64,000 nucleotides of DNA from Actinacidiphila cocklensis (GTDB lineage: Bacteria; Actinomycetota; Actinomycetes; Streptomycetales; Streptomycetaceae), in assembly GCF_907177275.1 (NCBI RefSeq), contig NZ_CAJSLV010000061.1:44030-108029 (forward strand), written 5' to 3'. The position numbers were made by a program, and so were the translations under genes. The notes under the pieces were generated by a model. That model saw nothing but the letters and a program-made list of their open reading frames with translations, had not been told where the DNA came from and made no database searches. Positions within the stretch are counted from its first letter, which is position 1. Each line of letters begins with the position of its first letter. Positions 17,258 to 25,570 of the stretch are shown one piece after another.

Positions 17258-17860
17258 ATGTCTCTCGACGGCACCCGTGCGCATCTCCGTGGCCCCGGTG
17301 ATCTGCCGCCCCTGGTGGAACGCGCCGCCCTCACCGCGACCCGGCTCGACTTCCCCTACTCCTGCCGGCCCGAGCAGGGCCGGCTGCTGCAGGCGCTCGC
17401 GGCGGGTGCGGAACGCATCGGCGAGACCGGCACCGGCTGCGGGGTGGGCCTGGCCTGGCTGGTGTCCGGCATGCGCAACGGCGCGACAGCGGTGAGCGTC
17501 GAGCGGGACGCCAACCGTGCCGCGGCTGCGGCCGGCCTCTTCAGCGCGCTGGCCCCCTGGGTCACCGTGCGGCACGCCGACTGGACGGCGATAGGCGAGG
17601 ACGGCCCCTTCGACCTGCTCGTCCTCGACGGCGGCGGCCAGGGCAAGGGGGACGGCCCCGCGGCCGACCCCGTCGCCCTCCTGCGGCCGGGCGGCGTCCT
17701 GGTCATCGACGACTTCACCCCGTCCCGGGGCGGCCCGCCGACCCACCAGGGCGCCCCGGACACCGCGCGCCTGCACTGGCTGGAGCACCCGGCGCTCCGT
17801 ACGGTCGAGGTCCCGCTGGCGCCCGACCTCGCGGTCCTGCTCTGTACGAAGGTGGGGTGA
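17258..17860 (+). CDS. Small class I SAM-dependent methyltransferase
   Basis: 200 residues. The Rossmann-type SAM site is seen as RIGETGTGCGVGLAWL (motif I), an acidic residue in VSVERD after strand 2, DLLVLDGGG (strand 4) and LLRPGGVLVIDDF (strand 5). The pattern resembles O-methyltransferase_24/caffeoyl-CoA-type enzymes but the metal-binding residues are not certain. Substrate unknown. Start ambiguous between ATG 17249 and ATG 17258; the latter has AGGA at about 9 bp. It is divergent from the ArsR/MFS operon across the operator and may share its control. It ends 4 bp from the hisF stop, with no terminator between the converging genes. Confidence 0.8.
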   Translation: MSLDGTRAHLRGPGDLPPLVERAALTATRLDFPYSCRPEQGRLLQALAAGAERIGETGTGCGVGLAWLVSGMRNGATAVSVERDANRAAAAAGLFSALAPWVTVRHADWTAIGEDGPFDLLVLDGGGQGKGDGPAADPVALLRPGGVLVIDDFTPSRGGPPTHQGAPDTARLHWLEHPALRTVEVPLAPDLAVLLCTKVG

Positions 17861-17864
17861 GGCC

Positions 17865-18623
17865 TCAGCGGACCGGGTGGCCCGCCGTGCGCAGCGCCGA
17901 CTTGACCTCGGGGATGCGCAGGTCGCCGAAGTGGAAGACGGACGCCGCCAGCACCGCGTCCGCGCCGGCCGCGACGGCCGGCGCGAAGTCGGCAAGCTGC
18001 CCGGCGCCGCCGGACGCGATCACGGGTACCGACACCCGGGACCGCACCGCCGCGATCATCTCCGTGTCGTAGCCGTCCTTCGTCCCGTCCGCGTCCATCG
18101 AGTTGAGCAGGATCTCCCCCGCGCCCAGCTCCGCCGCCCGCTCGGCCCACTCGACCGCGTCGATGCCGGTGCCGCGCCGGCCGCCGTGCGTGGTGACCTC
18201 GAAGCCCTCGCCCGAGGCGGACCGCCGGGCGTCCACCGACAGCACGAGCACCTGCCGCCCGAAGCGCTCGGCGATCTCGCGGATCAGCTCGGGGCGGGCG
18301 ATGGCCGCGGTGTTGACGCCGACCTTGTCGGCGCCGGCCCGCAGCAGCTTGTCGACGTCGTCTGCGCTGCGCACCCCGCCGCCGACGGTGAGCGGGATGA
18401 AGACCTGCTCCGCGGTGCGGCGGACCACGTCGTACGTGGTCTCGCGGTCACCGGAGGACGCGGTGATGTCCAGGAAGGTCAACTCGTCGGCGCCCTCGGC
18501 GTCGTAGAGCCTGGCCATCTCGACCGGGTCGCCCGCGTCGCGCAGGTTCTGGAAGTTGACACCCTTGACGACCCGCCCGCCGTCCACGTCCAGGCAGGGG
18601 ATGACGCGCACCGCGAGAGTCAT
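17865..18623 (-). CDS. hisF: Imidazole glycerol phosphate synthase, cyclase subunit
   Basis: HisF joins with HisH to make imidazole glycerol phosphate and AICAR from PRFAR and ammonia. 252 residues, TIM barrel. Catalytic aspartates lie in PCLDVDGGRVVKG (near residue 11-14) and SVDARR (near 130); PLTVGGGVRS and IASGGAG are the phosphate-binding loops. The ATG overlaps the ridA stop by 4 bp (18620-18623). It is the last gene of the his operon. Confidence 0.97.
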   Translation of the reverse strand: MTLAVRVIPCLDVDGGRVVKGVNFQNLRDAGDPVEMARLYDAEGADELTFLDITASSGDRETTYDVVRRTAEQVFIPLTVGGGVRSADDVDKLLRAGADKVGVNTAAIARPELIREIAERFGRQVLVLSVDARRSASGEGFEVTTHGGRRGTGIDAVEWAERAAELGAGEILLNSMDADGTKDGYDTEMIAAVRSRVSVPVIASGGAGQLADFAPAVAAGADAVLAASVFHFGDLRIPEVKSALRTAGHPVR

Positions 18624-19033
18624 TCGGTGTCTCCTCCAAAAGCACGGAAAGCTTCGATCTCGACTTCGACCAGCACCCGGGAGTCGGTGAAGCCGGCCAC
18701 CACGACCATCGTCGCGGCCGGCCGGACGGCGTCGAACAGTTCGCGGTGGGCACGGCCGACGTCGTCGGCGTCCCGCGCGTGGCTCAGGTACATCCGGGTG
18801 CGGATGACGCTGTCCGGCCCCAGGCCGAACGGCTCCAGCGCGGCCAGCGCGTTGCCGAAGGCCAGCAGCGTCTGCTCGTACGGGCTGCCCTCGCCCCGCA
18901 CCGCACCGTCGACCAGCGGCATGGTGCCGGAGACCAGCACCCTGTCCCCCGCGGCGACGGCACGGGCGAAGCCGATGGTCTCCTCCAGCGGGCTGTCGGA
19001 CTGCTCACGCCGTACTGCGGGGGTTCCGGTCAT
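18620..19033 (-). CDS. RidA/YjgF-family protein in the his operon
   Basis: 137 residues, RidA (YjgF/YER057c/UK114) fold. Most members hydrolyse reactive imines/enamines such as 2-aminoacrylate released by PLP enzymes. The conserved arginine that binds the substrate carboxylate appears in VIRTRMYLSHARD, and VEVEIEAFR is the usual C-terminal strand. It overlaps priA upstream and hisF downstream by 4 bp each, so it is embedded in the his operon by translational coupling. A histidine-specific role is not established; protection of HisC or other PLP enzymes is a guess. Confidence 0.88.
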   Translation of the reverse strand: MTGTPAVRREQSDSPLEETIGFARAVAAGDRVLVSGTMPLVDGAVRGEGSPYEQTLLAFGNALAALEPFGLGPDSVIRTRMYLSHARDADDVGRAHRELFDAVRPAATMVVVAGFTDSRVLVEVEIEAFRAFGGDTE

Positions 19034-19755
19034 CGTGACACTGCCTCCAAGGCCTCTTCGAGCGTGAACGCCTTCGCGTAGAGCGCCTTTCCGACGATCG
19101 CGCCCTCCACACCCTGCGGAACAAGAGACGCGATGGCGCGCAGGTCGTCAAGGCTGGAGACACCGCCGGACGCGACGACCGGGCGGTCGGTCGCGGCGCA
19201 CACGTTCGCCAGCAGTTCCAGGTTCGGCCCCTGCAGGGTGCCGTCCTTGGCGATGTCGGTGACGACGTAGCGGGCGCAGCCCTCGGAGTCCAGCCTGGCC
19301 AGCGTCTCGTAGAGGTCGCCGCCGTCCCGGGTCCAGCCGCGGCCGCGCAGGGTGGTGCCGCGCACGTCGAGGCCGACCGCGATCCGGTCGCCGTGCTGCG
19401 CGATGACCTTGGCGACCCACTCCGGGGTCTCCAGCGCGGCCGTGCCCAGGTTGACCCGGGTGCAGCCGGTGGCGAGCGCCGCGGCGAGCGTGTCGTCGTC
19501 GCGGATGCCGCCGGACAGCTCGACCTTGATGTCCATGGTGCGGGCCACCTCGGCGATACGCGCCCGGTTGTCGCCGGTGCCGAACGCCGCGTCGAGGTCG
19601 ACCAGATGCAGCCACTCCGCGCCCGCGCCCTGCCAGGCGAGCGCCGCGGCGAGCGGGTCGCCGTACGACGTCTCGGAGCCGGACTCGCCGTGCACGAGGC
19701 GTACGGCCTGGCCGTCGCGGACGTCGACGGCGGGGAGCAGTTCGAGCTTGGTCAT
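19030..19755 (-). CDS. priA: Bifunctional phosphoribosyl isomerase PriA (HisA/TrpF)
   Basis: 241 residues. In Streptomyces and other actinobacteria this one enzyme isomerises both ProFAR (histidine) and phosphoribosyl-anthranilate (tryptophan), replacing TrpF; no trpF is present here. Catalytic Asp11 is in PAVDVRDGQAV and the second aspartate in TDIAKDGTLQGPN. The phosphate loops are KVELSGGIRDDD and VASGGVSS. The actinobacterial GWTRDGGDL loop, which adapts the site to both substrates, is present. It overlaps ridA by 4 bp and follows hisH by 43 bp. Direct assignment as HisA is certain; dual function is from family knowledge. Confidence 0.95.
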   Translation of the reverse strand: MTKLELLPAVDVRDGQAVRLVHGESGSETSYGDPLAAALAWQGAGAEWLHLVDLDAAFGTGDNRARIAEVARTMDIKVELSGGIRDDDTLAAALATGCTRVNLGTAALETPEWVAKVIAQHGDRIAVGLDVRGTTLRGRGWTRDGGDLYETLARLDSEGCARYVVTDIAKDGTLQGPNLELLANVCAATDRPVVASGGVSSLDDLRAIASLVPQGVEGAIVGKALYAKAFTLEEALEAVSR

Positions 19756-19798
19756 CGGGATGCGTCCTCGCGGGTGGTGTGGGTCGGTGGACGGCGGG

Positions 19799-20437
19799 TC
19801 AGAGGGTGTGGAGCCAGTTGGCGAGCAGCAGGGCGCCGGCCTCGCCCGACTTCTCCGGGTGGAACTGGGTGGCCCACAGCGGGCCGTTCTCCACCGCGGC
19901 CACGAACGGCTCGCCGTGGGTGGTCCAGCTGACCTTCGGGCCGGCGATGCGCTCGCTCTGCGTCTGAAGGTCCCAGCTGCGGACCGCGTAGGAGTGCACG
20001 AAGTAGAAGCGGGCGTCCTCGTCGGTGCCCTCGAACAGCCGGGAGCCGGCCGCGGCCTTGACCGTGTTCCAGCCCATGTGCGGGACGACGGGGGCCTGCA
20101 GCGGTTCCACGGTGCCGGGCCACTCGTCGAGGCCCTCGGTCTCCACGCCGTGCTCGATGCCGCGGGCGAAGAGGATCTGCATGCCGACGCAGATGCCCAT
20201 CACCGGCCGGCCGCCGGCCAGCCGGCGCCCGACGATCCAGTCGCCGCGCACCGCCTTGAGCCCGGCCATGCACGCGGCGAACGCGCCGACGCCGGGCACC
20301 AGCAGGCCGTCGGCCTCCATCGCCCGGTCGAAGTCGGCGGTGATCTCGACGTCCGCGCCGACGTGCGCGAGGGCGCGCTCCGCCGACCTGACGTTGCCGA
20401 ACCCGTAGTCGAGCACGACCACGCTCTTCGTCGTCAC
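19799..20437 (-). CDS. hisH: Imidazole glycerol phosphate synthase, glutaminase subunit
   Basis: Class I glutamine amidotransferase that feeds ammonia to HisF. 212 residues. The nucleophile is the cysteine in PVMGICVGMQ and the histidine-glutamate pair is in ATQFHPEKSGEAG. VLDYGFGNVRS begins the protein as in other HisH. GTG start at 20437. A small membrane protein gene ends 9 bp upstream. Confidence 0.97.
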   Translation of the reverse strand: MTTKSVVVLDYGFGNVRSAERALAHVGADVEITADFDRAMEADGLLVPGVGAFAACMAGLKAVRGDWIVGRRLAGGRPVMGICVGMQILFARGIEHGVETEGLDEWPGTVEPLQAPVVPHMGWNTVKAAAGSRLFEGTDEDARFYFVHSYAVRSWDLQTQSERIAGPKVSWTTHGEPFVAAVENGPLWATQFHPEKSGEAGALLLANWLHTL

Positions 20438-20446
20438 GAGTCGTCC

Positions 20447-20599
20447 CTACAGGTTGAGCAGGCCGGCGACCAGCGACATCGCCGATCCGATGGCCAGCAG
20501 TGCGATCAGGCTCCTGGACTGCTTCTGCTGCCAGAACGAGTACACCCCGCCCGCCAGGAACAGCCCCAGCAGGATGAAGAGGGTCGATCCCTTGTTCAC
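20447..20599 (-). CDS. Small two-helix membrane protein in the his operon
   Basis: 50 residues: an Asn/Lys/Gly start (VNKGST), a helix at about 7-22 (LFILLGLFLAGGVYSF), a short QQKQSRS polar turn, and a second helix at 31-49 ending LLNL. It begins with GTG at 20599 and ends 9 bp before hisH. Proteins of this size and place, between hisB and hisH, are conserved in Streptomyces. No function known; positional link to histidine synthesis only. It is below common gene-length cut-offs and easily missed. Confidence 0.75.
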   Translation of the reverse strand: MNKGSTLFILLGLFLAGGVYSFWQQKQSRSLIALLAIGSAMSLVAGLLNL

Positions 20600-20715
20600 A
20601 GCATCATTCCGTTCCCCAGAGCTGCCGCATGGGCGGTGCCCCCTTCTCCGCCCGCGCGGCGACAGCTCGCGCCGGGTCCTGGCTGCGGCCGAGTGGCCTT
20701 ACGTGCGTCGCTCAC
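20596..20715 (-). CDS. Possible 39-residue ORF between hisB and the small membrane protein
   Basis: The open frame starts with GTG overlapping the hisB stop (GTGA, 20712-20715) and ends with TGA overlapping the GTG of the small membrane protein (GTGA, 20596-20599). Both ends therefore show the coupling pattern used across this operon. The product (VSDARKATRPQPGPGA... ALGNGMML) is short, Gly/Ala/Arg-rich and without recognisable domain, and the ribosome-binding site would lie inside hisB. It may simply be the intercistronic spacer in an open frame, or a coupling ORF that carries ribosomes to the next gene. Confidence 0.35.
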   Translation of the reverse strand: MSDARKATRPQPGPGASCRRAGGEGGTAHAAALGNGMML

Positions 20716-21305
20716 AGCGCGCCCTTCGTCGACGGCAGAATTCCCGCGGCGCGCGGGTCGCGCTCGCTGGCGTAACGCAGTGCCCGGGCGAGGGCCTTGA
20801 ACTGGCACTCCACGATGTGGTGCGCGTTGCGCCCGTAGGGCACGTGCACGTGCAGGGCGATCTGGGCCTGGGCGACGAAGGACTCCAGGATGTGCCGGGT
20901 CATCGTGGTGTCGTACGAGCCGATCATCGGCGCCATCTGCTCGGGCTCGGTGTGCACCAGGTAGGGGCGGCCCGAGAGGTCCACGGTGACCTGGGCGAGC
21001 GACTCGTCCAGCGGGACCGTGCAGTTGCCGAAGCGGTAGATGCCGACCTTGTCGCCGAGCGCCTGCTTGAAGGCCGCGCCCAGGGCGAGCGCGGTGTCCT
21101 CGATGGTGTGGTGCGTGTCGATGTGGAGGTCGCCCTCGGTCTTCACCGACAGGTCGAACAGCCCGTGCCTGCCGAGCTGGTCGAGCATGTGGTCGTAGAA
21201 GCCGACGCCGGTGGACACCGACACCTGCCCGGTGCCGTCGAGGTCGATCTCGACGACCACCGAGGTCTCCTTGGTGGTGCGCTCGACGCGGCCCACGCGG
21301 GTCAT
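20712..21305 (-). CDS. hisB: Imidazoleglycerol-phosphate dehydratase
   Basis: Dehydrates IGP to imidazole acetol phosphate; manganese enzyme. 197 residues, monofunctional HisB (no phosphatase domain). The metal motifs DLHIDTHHTIEDTALALG and CTVPLDESLAQVTVDLSGRPYLV and the second HNAHHIVEC-like site (GRNAHHIVECQFKALARAL) are intact. ATG at 21305 overlaps the hisC stop by 4 bp. Confidence 0.97.
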   Translation of the reverse strand: MTRVGRVERTTKETSVVVEIDLDGTGQVSVSTGVGFYDHMLDQLGRHGLFDLSVKTEGDLHIDTHHTIEDTALALGAAFKQALGDKVGIYRFGNCTVPLDESLAQVTVDLSGRPYLVHTEPEQMAPMIGSYDTTMTRHILESFVAQAQIALHVHVPYGRNAHHIVECQFKALARALRYASERDPRAAGILPSTKGAL

Positions 21306-22423
21306 ACCTGCTCCTCAGTAGTGCTGTGCTCTTTGAAGACGGCTCGCGCCGCGTCGAGGAAAGCGTCGTTCTCCGTGGGGGTGCCGACCGAGACCCGCAG
21401 CCAGCCGGGCACACCGTTGTCCCGTACCAGCACGCCGTGGGCGAGCACCGCCTCCCAGGCGGTGTGGCTGTCGGCGAACCGGCCGAACTGCACGAAGTTG
21501 CCGTCGGAGTCGACCACCTCGTAGCCGGTGGCGCGCAGCTCGCGGACCAGCCGGTCCCGCTCGGACTTGAGCTGGTCGACGTAGCCGAGCAGCGTGTCGG
21601 TGAACTCCAGCGCGGCCAGCGCGGTCGCCTGGGTGACCGCAGACAGGTGGTAGGGCAGCCGGACGATCTGCACGGCGTCGACCACCGCGGGGTCGGCGGC
21701 CAGGTAGCCGAGCCGCAGCCCGGCCGCGCCGAACGCCTTGGACATGGTGCGGGTCAGCACCAGGTTGGGCCGGCCCTCGATGAGCGGCAGCAGCGACGGC
21801 TGGTGCGAGAACTCGCCGTAGGCCTCGTCCACCACGACCAGCGACGGGCGGGCGGCCTGCGCGGCCTCGTACAGCGCCAGGACGGTCTCGGCGGCCACCG
21901 CGGTGCCGGTCGGGTTGTTGGGCGAGCAGACGAAGACCACCTCGGGGCGGCGTTCGGCGATCTCCCGTACGGCAGCGGCCACGTCGATGGTGAAGTCGGC
22001 GTTGCGCGGCCCGGAGATCCAGCCGGTGCCGGTGCCGCGGGAGATCAGCGCGTGCATCGAGTACGACGGCTCGAAGCCGATCGCGTTGCGGCCGGGGCCG
22101 CCGAAGGTCTGCAGCAGCTGCTGGATGACCTCGTTGGAGCCGTTCGCCGCCCACACCTGGGCCAGGCCGACCGGGTGGCCGGCGGTCCTGGTCAGATACG
22201 CCGCGAGCGCGGTGCGCAGGTCGACGGCGTCGCGGTCGGGGTAGCGGTTCAGGCCGCGGGCGGCCTCGGCGACCCGCTCGGCGATCCTGGCGACCAGCGG
22301 CTCGGGCAGCGGGTACGGGTTCTCGTTGGTGTTCAGCCGCACCGGCACGTCCAGCTGCGGGGCGCCGTACGGGGACTGGCCGCGCAGCTCGTCCCTGATG
22401 GGCAGGTCGTCGATGCGGGTCAC
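21302..22423 (-). CDS. hisC: Histidinol-phosphate aminotransferase
   Basis: PLP-dependent class I/II aminotransferase converting imidazole acetol phosphate to histidinol phosphate. 373 residues. The PLP lysine is in TRTMSKAFGAAGLRLGY, the aspartate that holds the ring nitrogen in VVVDEAYGEFS, and NPNNPTG-type loop as CSPNNPTGTAV. N-terminal LNTNENPYPLPE is typical. GTG start overlaps the hisD stop by 4 bp (22420-22423). Confidence 0.97.
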   Translation of the reverse strand: MTRIDDLPIRDELRGQSPYGAPQLDVPVRLNTNENPYPLPEPLVARIAERVAEAARGLNRYPDRDAVDLRTALAAYLTRTAGHPVGLAQVWAANGSNEVIQQLLQTFGGPGRNAIGFEPSYSMHALISRGTGTGWISGPRNADFTIDVAAAVREIAERRPEVVFVCSPNNPTGTAVAAETVLALYEAAQAARPSLVVVDEAYGEFSHQPSLLPLIEGRPNLVLTRTMSKAFGAAGLRLGYLAADPAVVDAVQIVRLPYHLSAVTQATALAALEFTDTLLGYVDQLKSERDRLVRELRATGYEVVDSDGNFVQFGRFADSHTAWEAVLAHGVLVRDNGVPGWLRVSVGTPTENDAFLDAARAVFKEHSTTEEQV

Positions 22424-23736
22424 GCCGGCTCACCCCCGCCGAACCTGACCCGTACCGCCTCGCCGTGCGCGGGCAGGTCCTCGGCGTTGGCGAGGGTCAC
22501 CACGTGGGCGGCGACCTCGGCGAGCGCGTCGCGGGAGTAGTCGACGACGTGGATGCCGCGCAGGAAGGACTGCACGGACAGGCCCGAGGAGTGGCAGGCG
22601 CAGCCGCCGGTGGGCAGCACGTGGTTGGACCCGGCGCAGTAGTCGCCGAGCGAGACCGGGGCGTGCGCGCCGACGAAGACCGCACCGGCGTTGCGCACCC
22701 GGGCGGCGACCGCGGCGGCGTCCGCGGTCTGGATCTCCAGGTGCTCGGCCGCGTAGGAGTCCACCACCTCCAGGCCCTGGTCGAGGGTGTCGACGAGCAC
22801 GGTCGCGGACTGCCGGCCGGACAGCGCGGCGGTGATCCGCTCGCGGTGCTTCGCGGCGGCGACCTGGACGTCCAGCTCCTTGTCGACCGCGTCGGCCAGC
22901 CCGGGTGAGGTGGTGACCAGCACCGCGGCGGCCAGCGGGTCGTGCTCGGCCTGGCTGATCAGGTCGGCGGCGACGAACGCGGGGTCGGCGGAGTCGTCGG
23001 CGAGGATCGCGATCTCGGTGGGTCCCGCCTCGGCGTCGATGCCGATCCGGCCCTTGAGCAGCCGCTTGGCGGCGGCGACGTAGATGTTGCCGGGGCCGGT
23101 GACCAGGCTGACCGGGCGGCAGTCCTCGGTGCCGTACGCGAACATCGCGATCGCCTGGGAGCCGCCGGCCGCGTAGACCTCGGTCACGCCGAGCAGCTCG
23201 CACGCGGCGAGGATGGCCGGCGCGGGCAGGCCGCCGAACTCCTTCTGCGCGGGCGAGGCCACCGCGATGCCCTCGACGCCGGCTTCCTGGGCCGGCACCA
23301 CGTTCATCACCACGGAGGACGCGTAGGCGGCCAGACCGCCGGGCACGTACAGCCCGACCCGGTCGACCGGCACCCAGCGCTCGGTGACCGTGCCGCCCGG
23401 CACCACCTGCGTGGTGACGTCGGTACGGCGCTGCTCGCGGTGCACGATCCTGGCCCGCCGCACCGACTCCTCCAGGGCGGCCCTGACCGCGGGGTCGAGC
23501 CCGGCCAGCGCTGTCCGCAGCGCCTCCGCCGGTACCCGCAGCGAGGCGGGGCGCACCCCGTCGAAGCGCTCCCCGTGGTCGAGCACCGCCGCCGAGCCAC
23601 GATGGCGGACGTCCTCGCAGATCGGCCGCACTGCCTCCAGGGCGGCCTCCACGTCGAAGTCGGCACGGGGCAGCAGGTCGCGGTCGATACCGCCCTCGGG
23701 GAAGGCGGCGCCACGCAGATCGATTCGGGAGATCAC
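22420..23736 (-). CDS. hisD: Histidinol dehydrogenase
   Basis: Zinc- and NAD-dependent four-electron oxidation of histidinol to histidine, the last step. 438 residues from the GTG at 23736 (VISRIDLRG), where Streptomyces HisD normally starts. Motifs: VPGGLAAYASSVVMNVVPA, GGSQAIAMFAYGT, TGPGNIYVAAAKR, AGPTEIAILAD, and AEHLEI. First gene of the his operon. A -10-like TACACT sits so close to the GTG that the mRNA may be leaderless; an in-frame GTG 16 codons upstream (23784) is the alternative. Confidence 0.96.
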   Translation of the reverse strand: MISRIDLRGAAFPEGGIDRDLLPRADFDVEAALEAVRPICEDVRHRGSAAVLDHGERFDGVRPASLRVPAEALRTALAGLDPAVRAALEESVRRARIVHREQRRTDVTTQVVPGGTVTERWVPVDRVGLYVPGGLAAYASSVVMNVVPAQEAGVEGIAVASPAQKEFGGLPAPAILAACELLGVTEVYAAGGSQAIAMFAYGTEDCRPVSLVTGPGNIYVAAAKRLLKGRIGIDAEAGPTEIAILADDSADPAFVAADLISQAEHDPLAAAVLVTTSPGLADAVDKELDVQVAAAKHRERITAALSGRQSATVLVDTLDQGLEVVDSYAAEHLEIQTADAAAVAARVRNAGAVFVGAHAPVSLGDYCAGSNHVLPTGGCACHSSGLSVQSFLRGIHVVDYSRDALAEVAAHVVTLANAEDLPAHGEAVRVRFGGGEPA

Positions 23737-23743
23737 GCTGCCA

Positions 23744-23749
23744 AGTGTA
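23744..23749 (-). promoter_or_regulatory. Candidate -10 element of the his operon promoter
   Basis: On the minus strand TACACT ends 7 bp before the hisD GTG, so a transcript starting at normal distance would begin at or next to the start codon (leaderless). No good -35 is seen at 17-18 bp (GAACGT). Weak evidence taken alone. Confidence 0.35.
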
Positions 23750-23851
23750 GAGACCCGGGCATGCGGGACGTTCCCAGGTTCCACTCCGTGATACGCCGCT
23801 GTCGCCCCGAACCGCTACGGTGTCCGGCGCGACGACGGGGAGGGGAATCGG

Positions 23852-25459
23852 GTGGCCGAGGCGTCCGGCGGGGCACCGCCGCAGGGCTGGACACCGGTGG
23901 AACAGCGCATGTGGCAGGCCTTCAGGGAGGGCCGCACGTGCGATCTGCGCACCGGACACGCCGACCGGGACGACCCTCCCCCATGGCTTCGCATGGGGGT
24001 ACCCCCGACCGGCCCCGAGTGGGGTGCGGAGCGCACGGTACGCGCCCAGGCCGTCGCCGAGCTGCTGCTCGACGGGCCGGCCGCGGTGCCCGGGCGTGTG
24101 ACGGCGCTGAAGCTCGCCGGGGTGCGGATCACCGGGCGGCTGATGCTCGCGGGCGGCACGGTCACGCCGTACGTCCAGCTGGACGACTGCCGCTTCGACG
24201 ACCCGCTGATGCTGCAGGAGTGCCGGATCGGCAGCATGCGGATGGTGCGCTGCCGGATGCCGAGGATCGACGCGGCCAGGGTCCAGGTCAGCGGCGACCT
24301 GCACCTGCCGCAGTGCCTGGTCACCGGGGGCGTCCGGCTGGCCGACGCGCAGATAGGCACCGACCTGCTGCTGAACCAGATCACCGTGCTGCGCGGCAGC
24401 GCCGGCCGGGCCTTCGCCGCGGACGGGCTGACCGTCGGCCAGGACGTGGACGCCGAACTCATCGACGTCACCGGGGAGTTCAGCCTGCGCAGCGCCCGGA
24501 TAGGCGGCCGGCTCAGCCTGCGCGGCGCCACCCTGCGCAACCCCGGCGGCCGGCAGGCGCTCAACGCGGCCCGTATCGCCGTCGAGCACACGCTGTACCT
24601 GTCCGGCGGGTGGAACGCGATGGCCGCCGGCAGCGGGTCGGCGCCACCGCCGGAGGACGTCACCGTGCGGGAGTTCACCTGCCACGGCGGGCTGCGGCTC
24701 GACGACGGGCGGTTCGGCAACGCGGTGATCATCAGCCGGGCGCGCTTCCTGCTGGACGGCGACCAGCAGGTGTCGCTGCGCCGCATCCAGACGCCCGAGC
24801 TGTGCTTCACGGTGCCGCGGGCGCCGGACGGGGTGGTGGTGCTGTCCGGGGCGAGGGTGGGCAAGCTCACCGACGCGCGGGGGGCGTGGCCTTCGGCCGG
24901 ACGGCTGAGGATGACCGGTTTCGGCTACGACAACCTCACCCCGCTCGCCGAGTTCCCGCTGCGCGACCGGCTGGCCTGGCTGCAGGCGGCGACCCCGGAG
25001 TTCCGGCCGGAGCCGTACGAGCGGCTGGCGGCGGCGCTGCGGGCCGCCGGTGAGGACGCGGCGGCCCGCGAGGTGCTGCTCGCGCGGCAGCGGCGGCGCC
25101 GGGAGACGCTGACGCCCGCCGGGCGGGTGTGGGGCTGGCTCCAGGACATCACCGTCGGCTACGGCTACCGCCCCGGCCGGGCCGCGGTCTGGATGGCGGT
25201 GCTGTGGGCGCTGGGCGCCGCGTACTTCGCCCTCCACCACTCGCCCCCGGCGGCGGACGCGGGCGGCTACCGGCCGCACTGGAGCCCGGCGCTCTACGCC
25301 CTGGACCTGCTGCTCCCGGTCATCGACCTGGGCCAGGACAACGCGTGGCGCGAGTCCGGCCTCGCGCAATGGGTGGCGTCCCTCCTCACCCTCCTCGGCT
25401 GGATGCTCGCCACCACCGCGGCCGCCGGCGCCAGCCGCCTCCTCCGCCGGGGTTCGTGA
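23852..25459 (+). CDS. Large beta-helix-like protein with C-terminal membrane segment, unknown function
   Basis: 535 residues. After a polar N-terminus, residues about 70-330 consist of repeated short strands of the type G-h-R-L-x-L-x-x-A/C-x-h (GRLMLAGGTV, GDLHLPQCLV, GVRLADAQI, GEFSLRSARIGGRLSLRGATL, GGLRLDDGRF), as in pentapeptide/bactofilin-like right-handed helices. A helical stretch (RPEPYERLAAALRAAGEDAAAREVLLARQRRRRE) follows, then two or three membrane helices near 435-530 with VGYGYRPGRA before them. Related genes are often annotated merely as membrane oxidoreductase, for which I see no cofactor site. GTG at 23852 follows GGGGAGGGG. Residues about 41-52 come from an inserted palindromic repeat. 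It is divergent from hisD. Confidence 0.75.
   Translation: MAEASGGAPPQGWTPVEQRMWQAFREGRTCDLRTGHADRDDPPPWLRMGVPPTGPEWGAERTVRAQAVAELLLDGPAAVPGRVTALKLAGVRITGRLMLAGGTVTPYVQLDDCRFDDPLMLQECRIGSMRMVRCRMPRIDAARVQVSGDLHLPQCLVTGGVRLADAQIGTDLLLNQITVLRGSAGRAFAADGLTVGQDVDAELIDVTGEFSLRSARIGGRLSLRGATLRNPGGRQALNAARIAVEHTLYLSGGWNAMAAGSGSAPPPEDVTVREFTCHGGLRLDDGRFGNAVIISRARFLLDGDQQVSLRRIQTPELCFTVPRAPDGVVVLSGARVGKLTDARGAWPSAGRLRMTGFGYDNLTPLAEFPLRDRLAWLQAATPEFRPEPYERLAAALRAAGEDAAAREVLLARQRRRRETLTPAGRVWGWLQDITVGYGYRPGRAAVWMAVLWALGAAYFALHHSPPAADAGGYRPHWSPALYALDLLLPVIDLGQDNAWRESGLAQWVASLLTLLGWMLATTAAAGASRLLRRGS
23973..24006. repeat. Palindromic repeat inserted in frame in the beta-helix gene
   Basis: The block begins ACCCTCCCCCATG and ends CATGGGGGTACCCCC, with an 8-bp stem CCCCCATG/CATGGGGG around GCTTCG-type loop. 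The same outer sequences (ACCCTCCCCCA and TGGGGGTACCCCC) occur inside ybaK at 26513-26545. Both copies are read through in frame and encode Pro/Gly-rich inserts. Confidence 0.75.
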
Positions 25460-25497
25460 TCCCCCGGGCTGCCCCGTCCTGCCGCCCCTGGACCGTC

Positions 25498-25535
25498 CCC
25501 GCCGTCGTGGCTGCGCGCTCAGCCACGACGGCGGG
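25498..25535. terminator. Strong terminator after the beta-helix gene
   Basis: CCCGCCGTCGTGGCTG (25498-25513) and CAGCCACGACGGCGGG (25520-25535) form a perfect 16-bp stem with a CGCGCT loop, about 40 bp after the stop codon. Confidence 0.85.
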
Positions 25536-25570
25536 AAGGCGGCAACGCCGCGGCAAGCGGCGATCACGGA

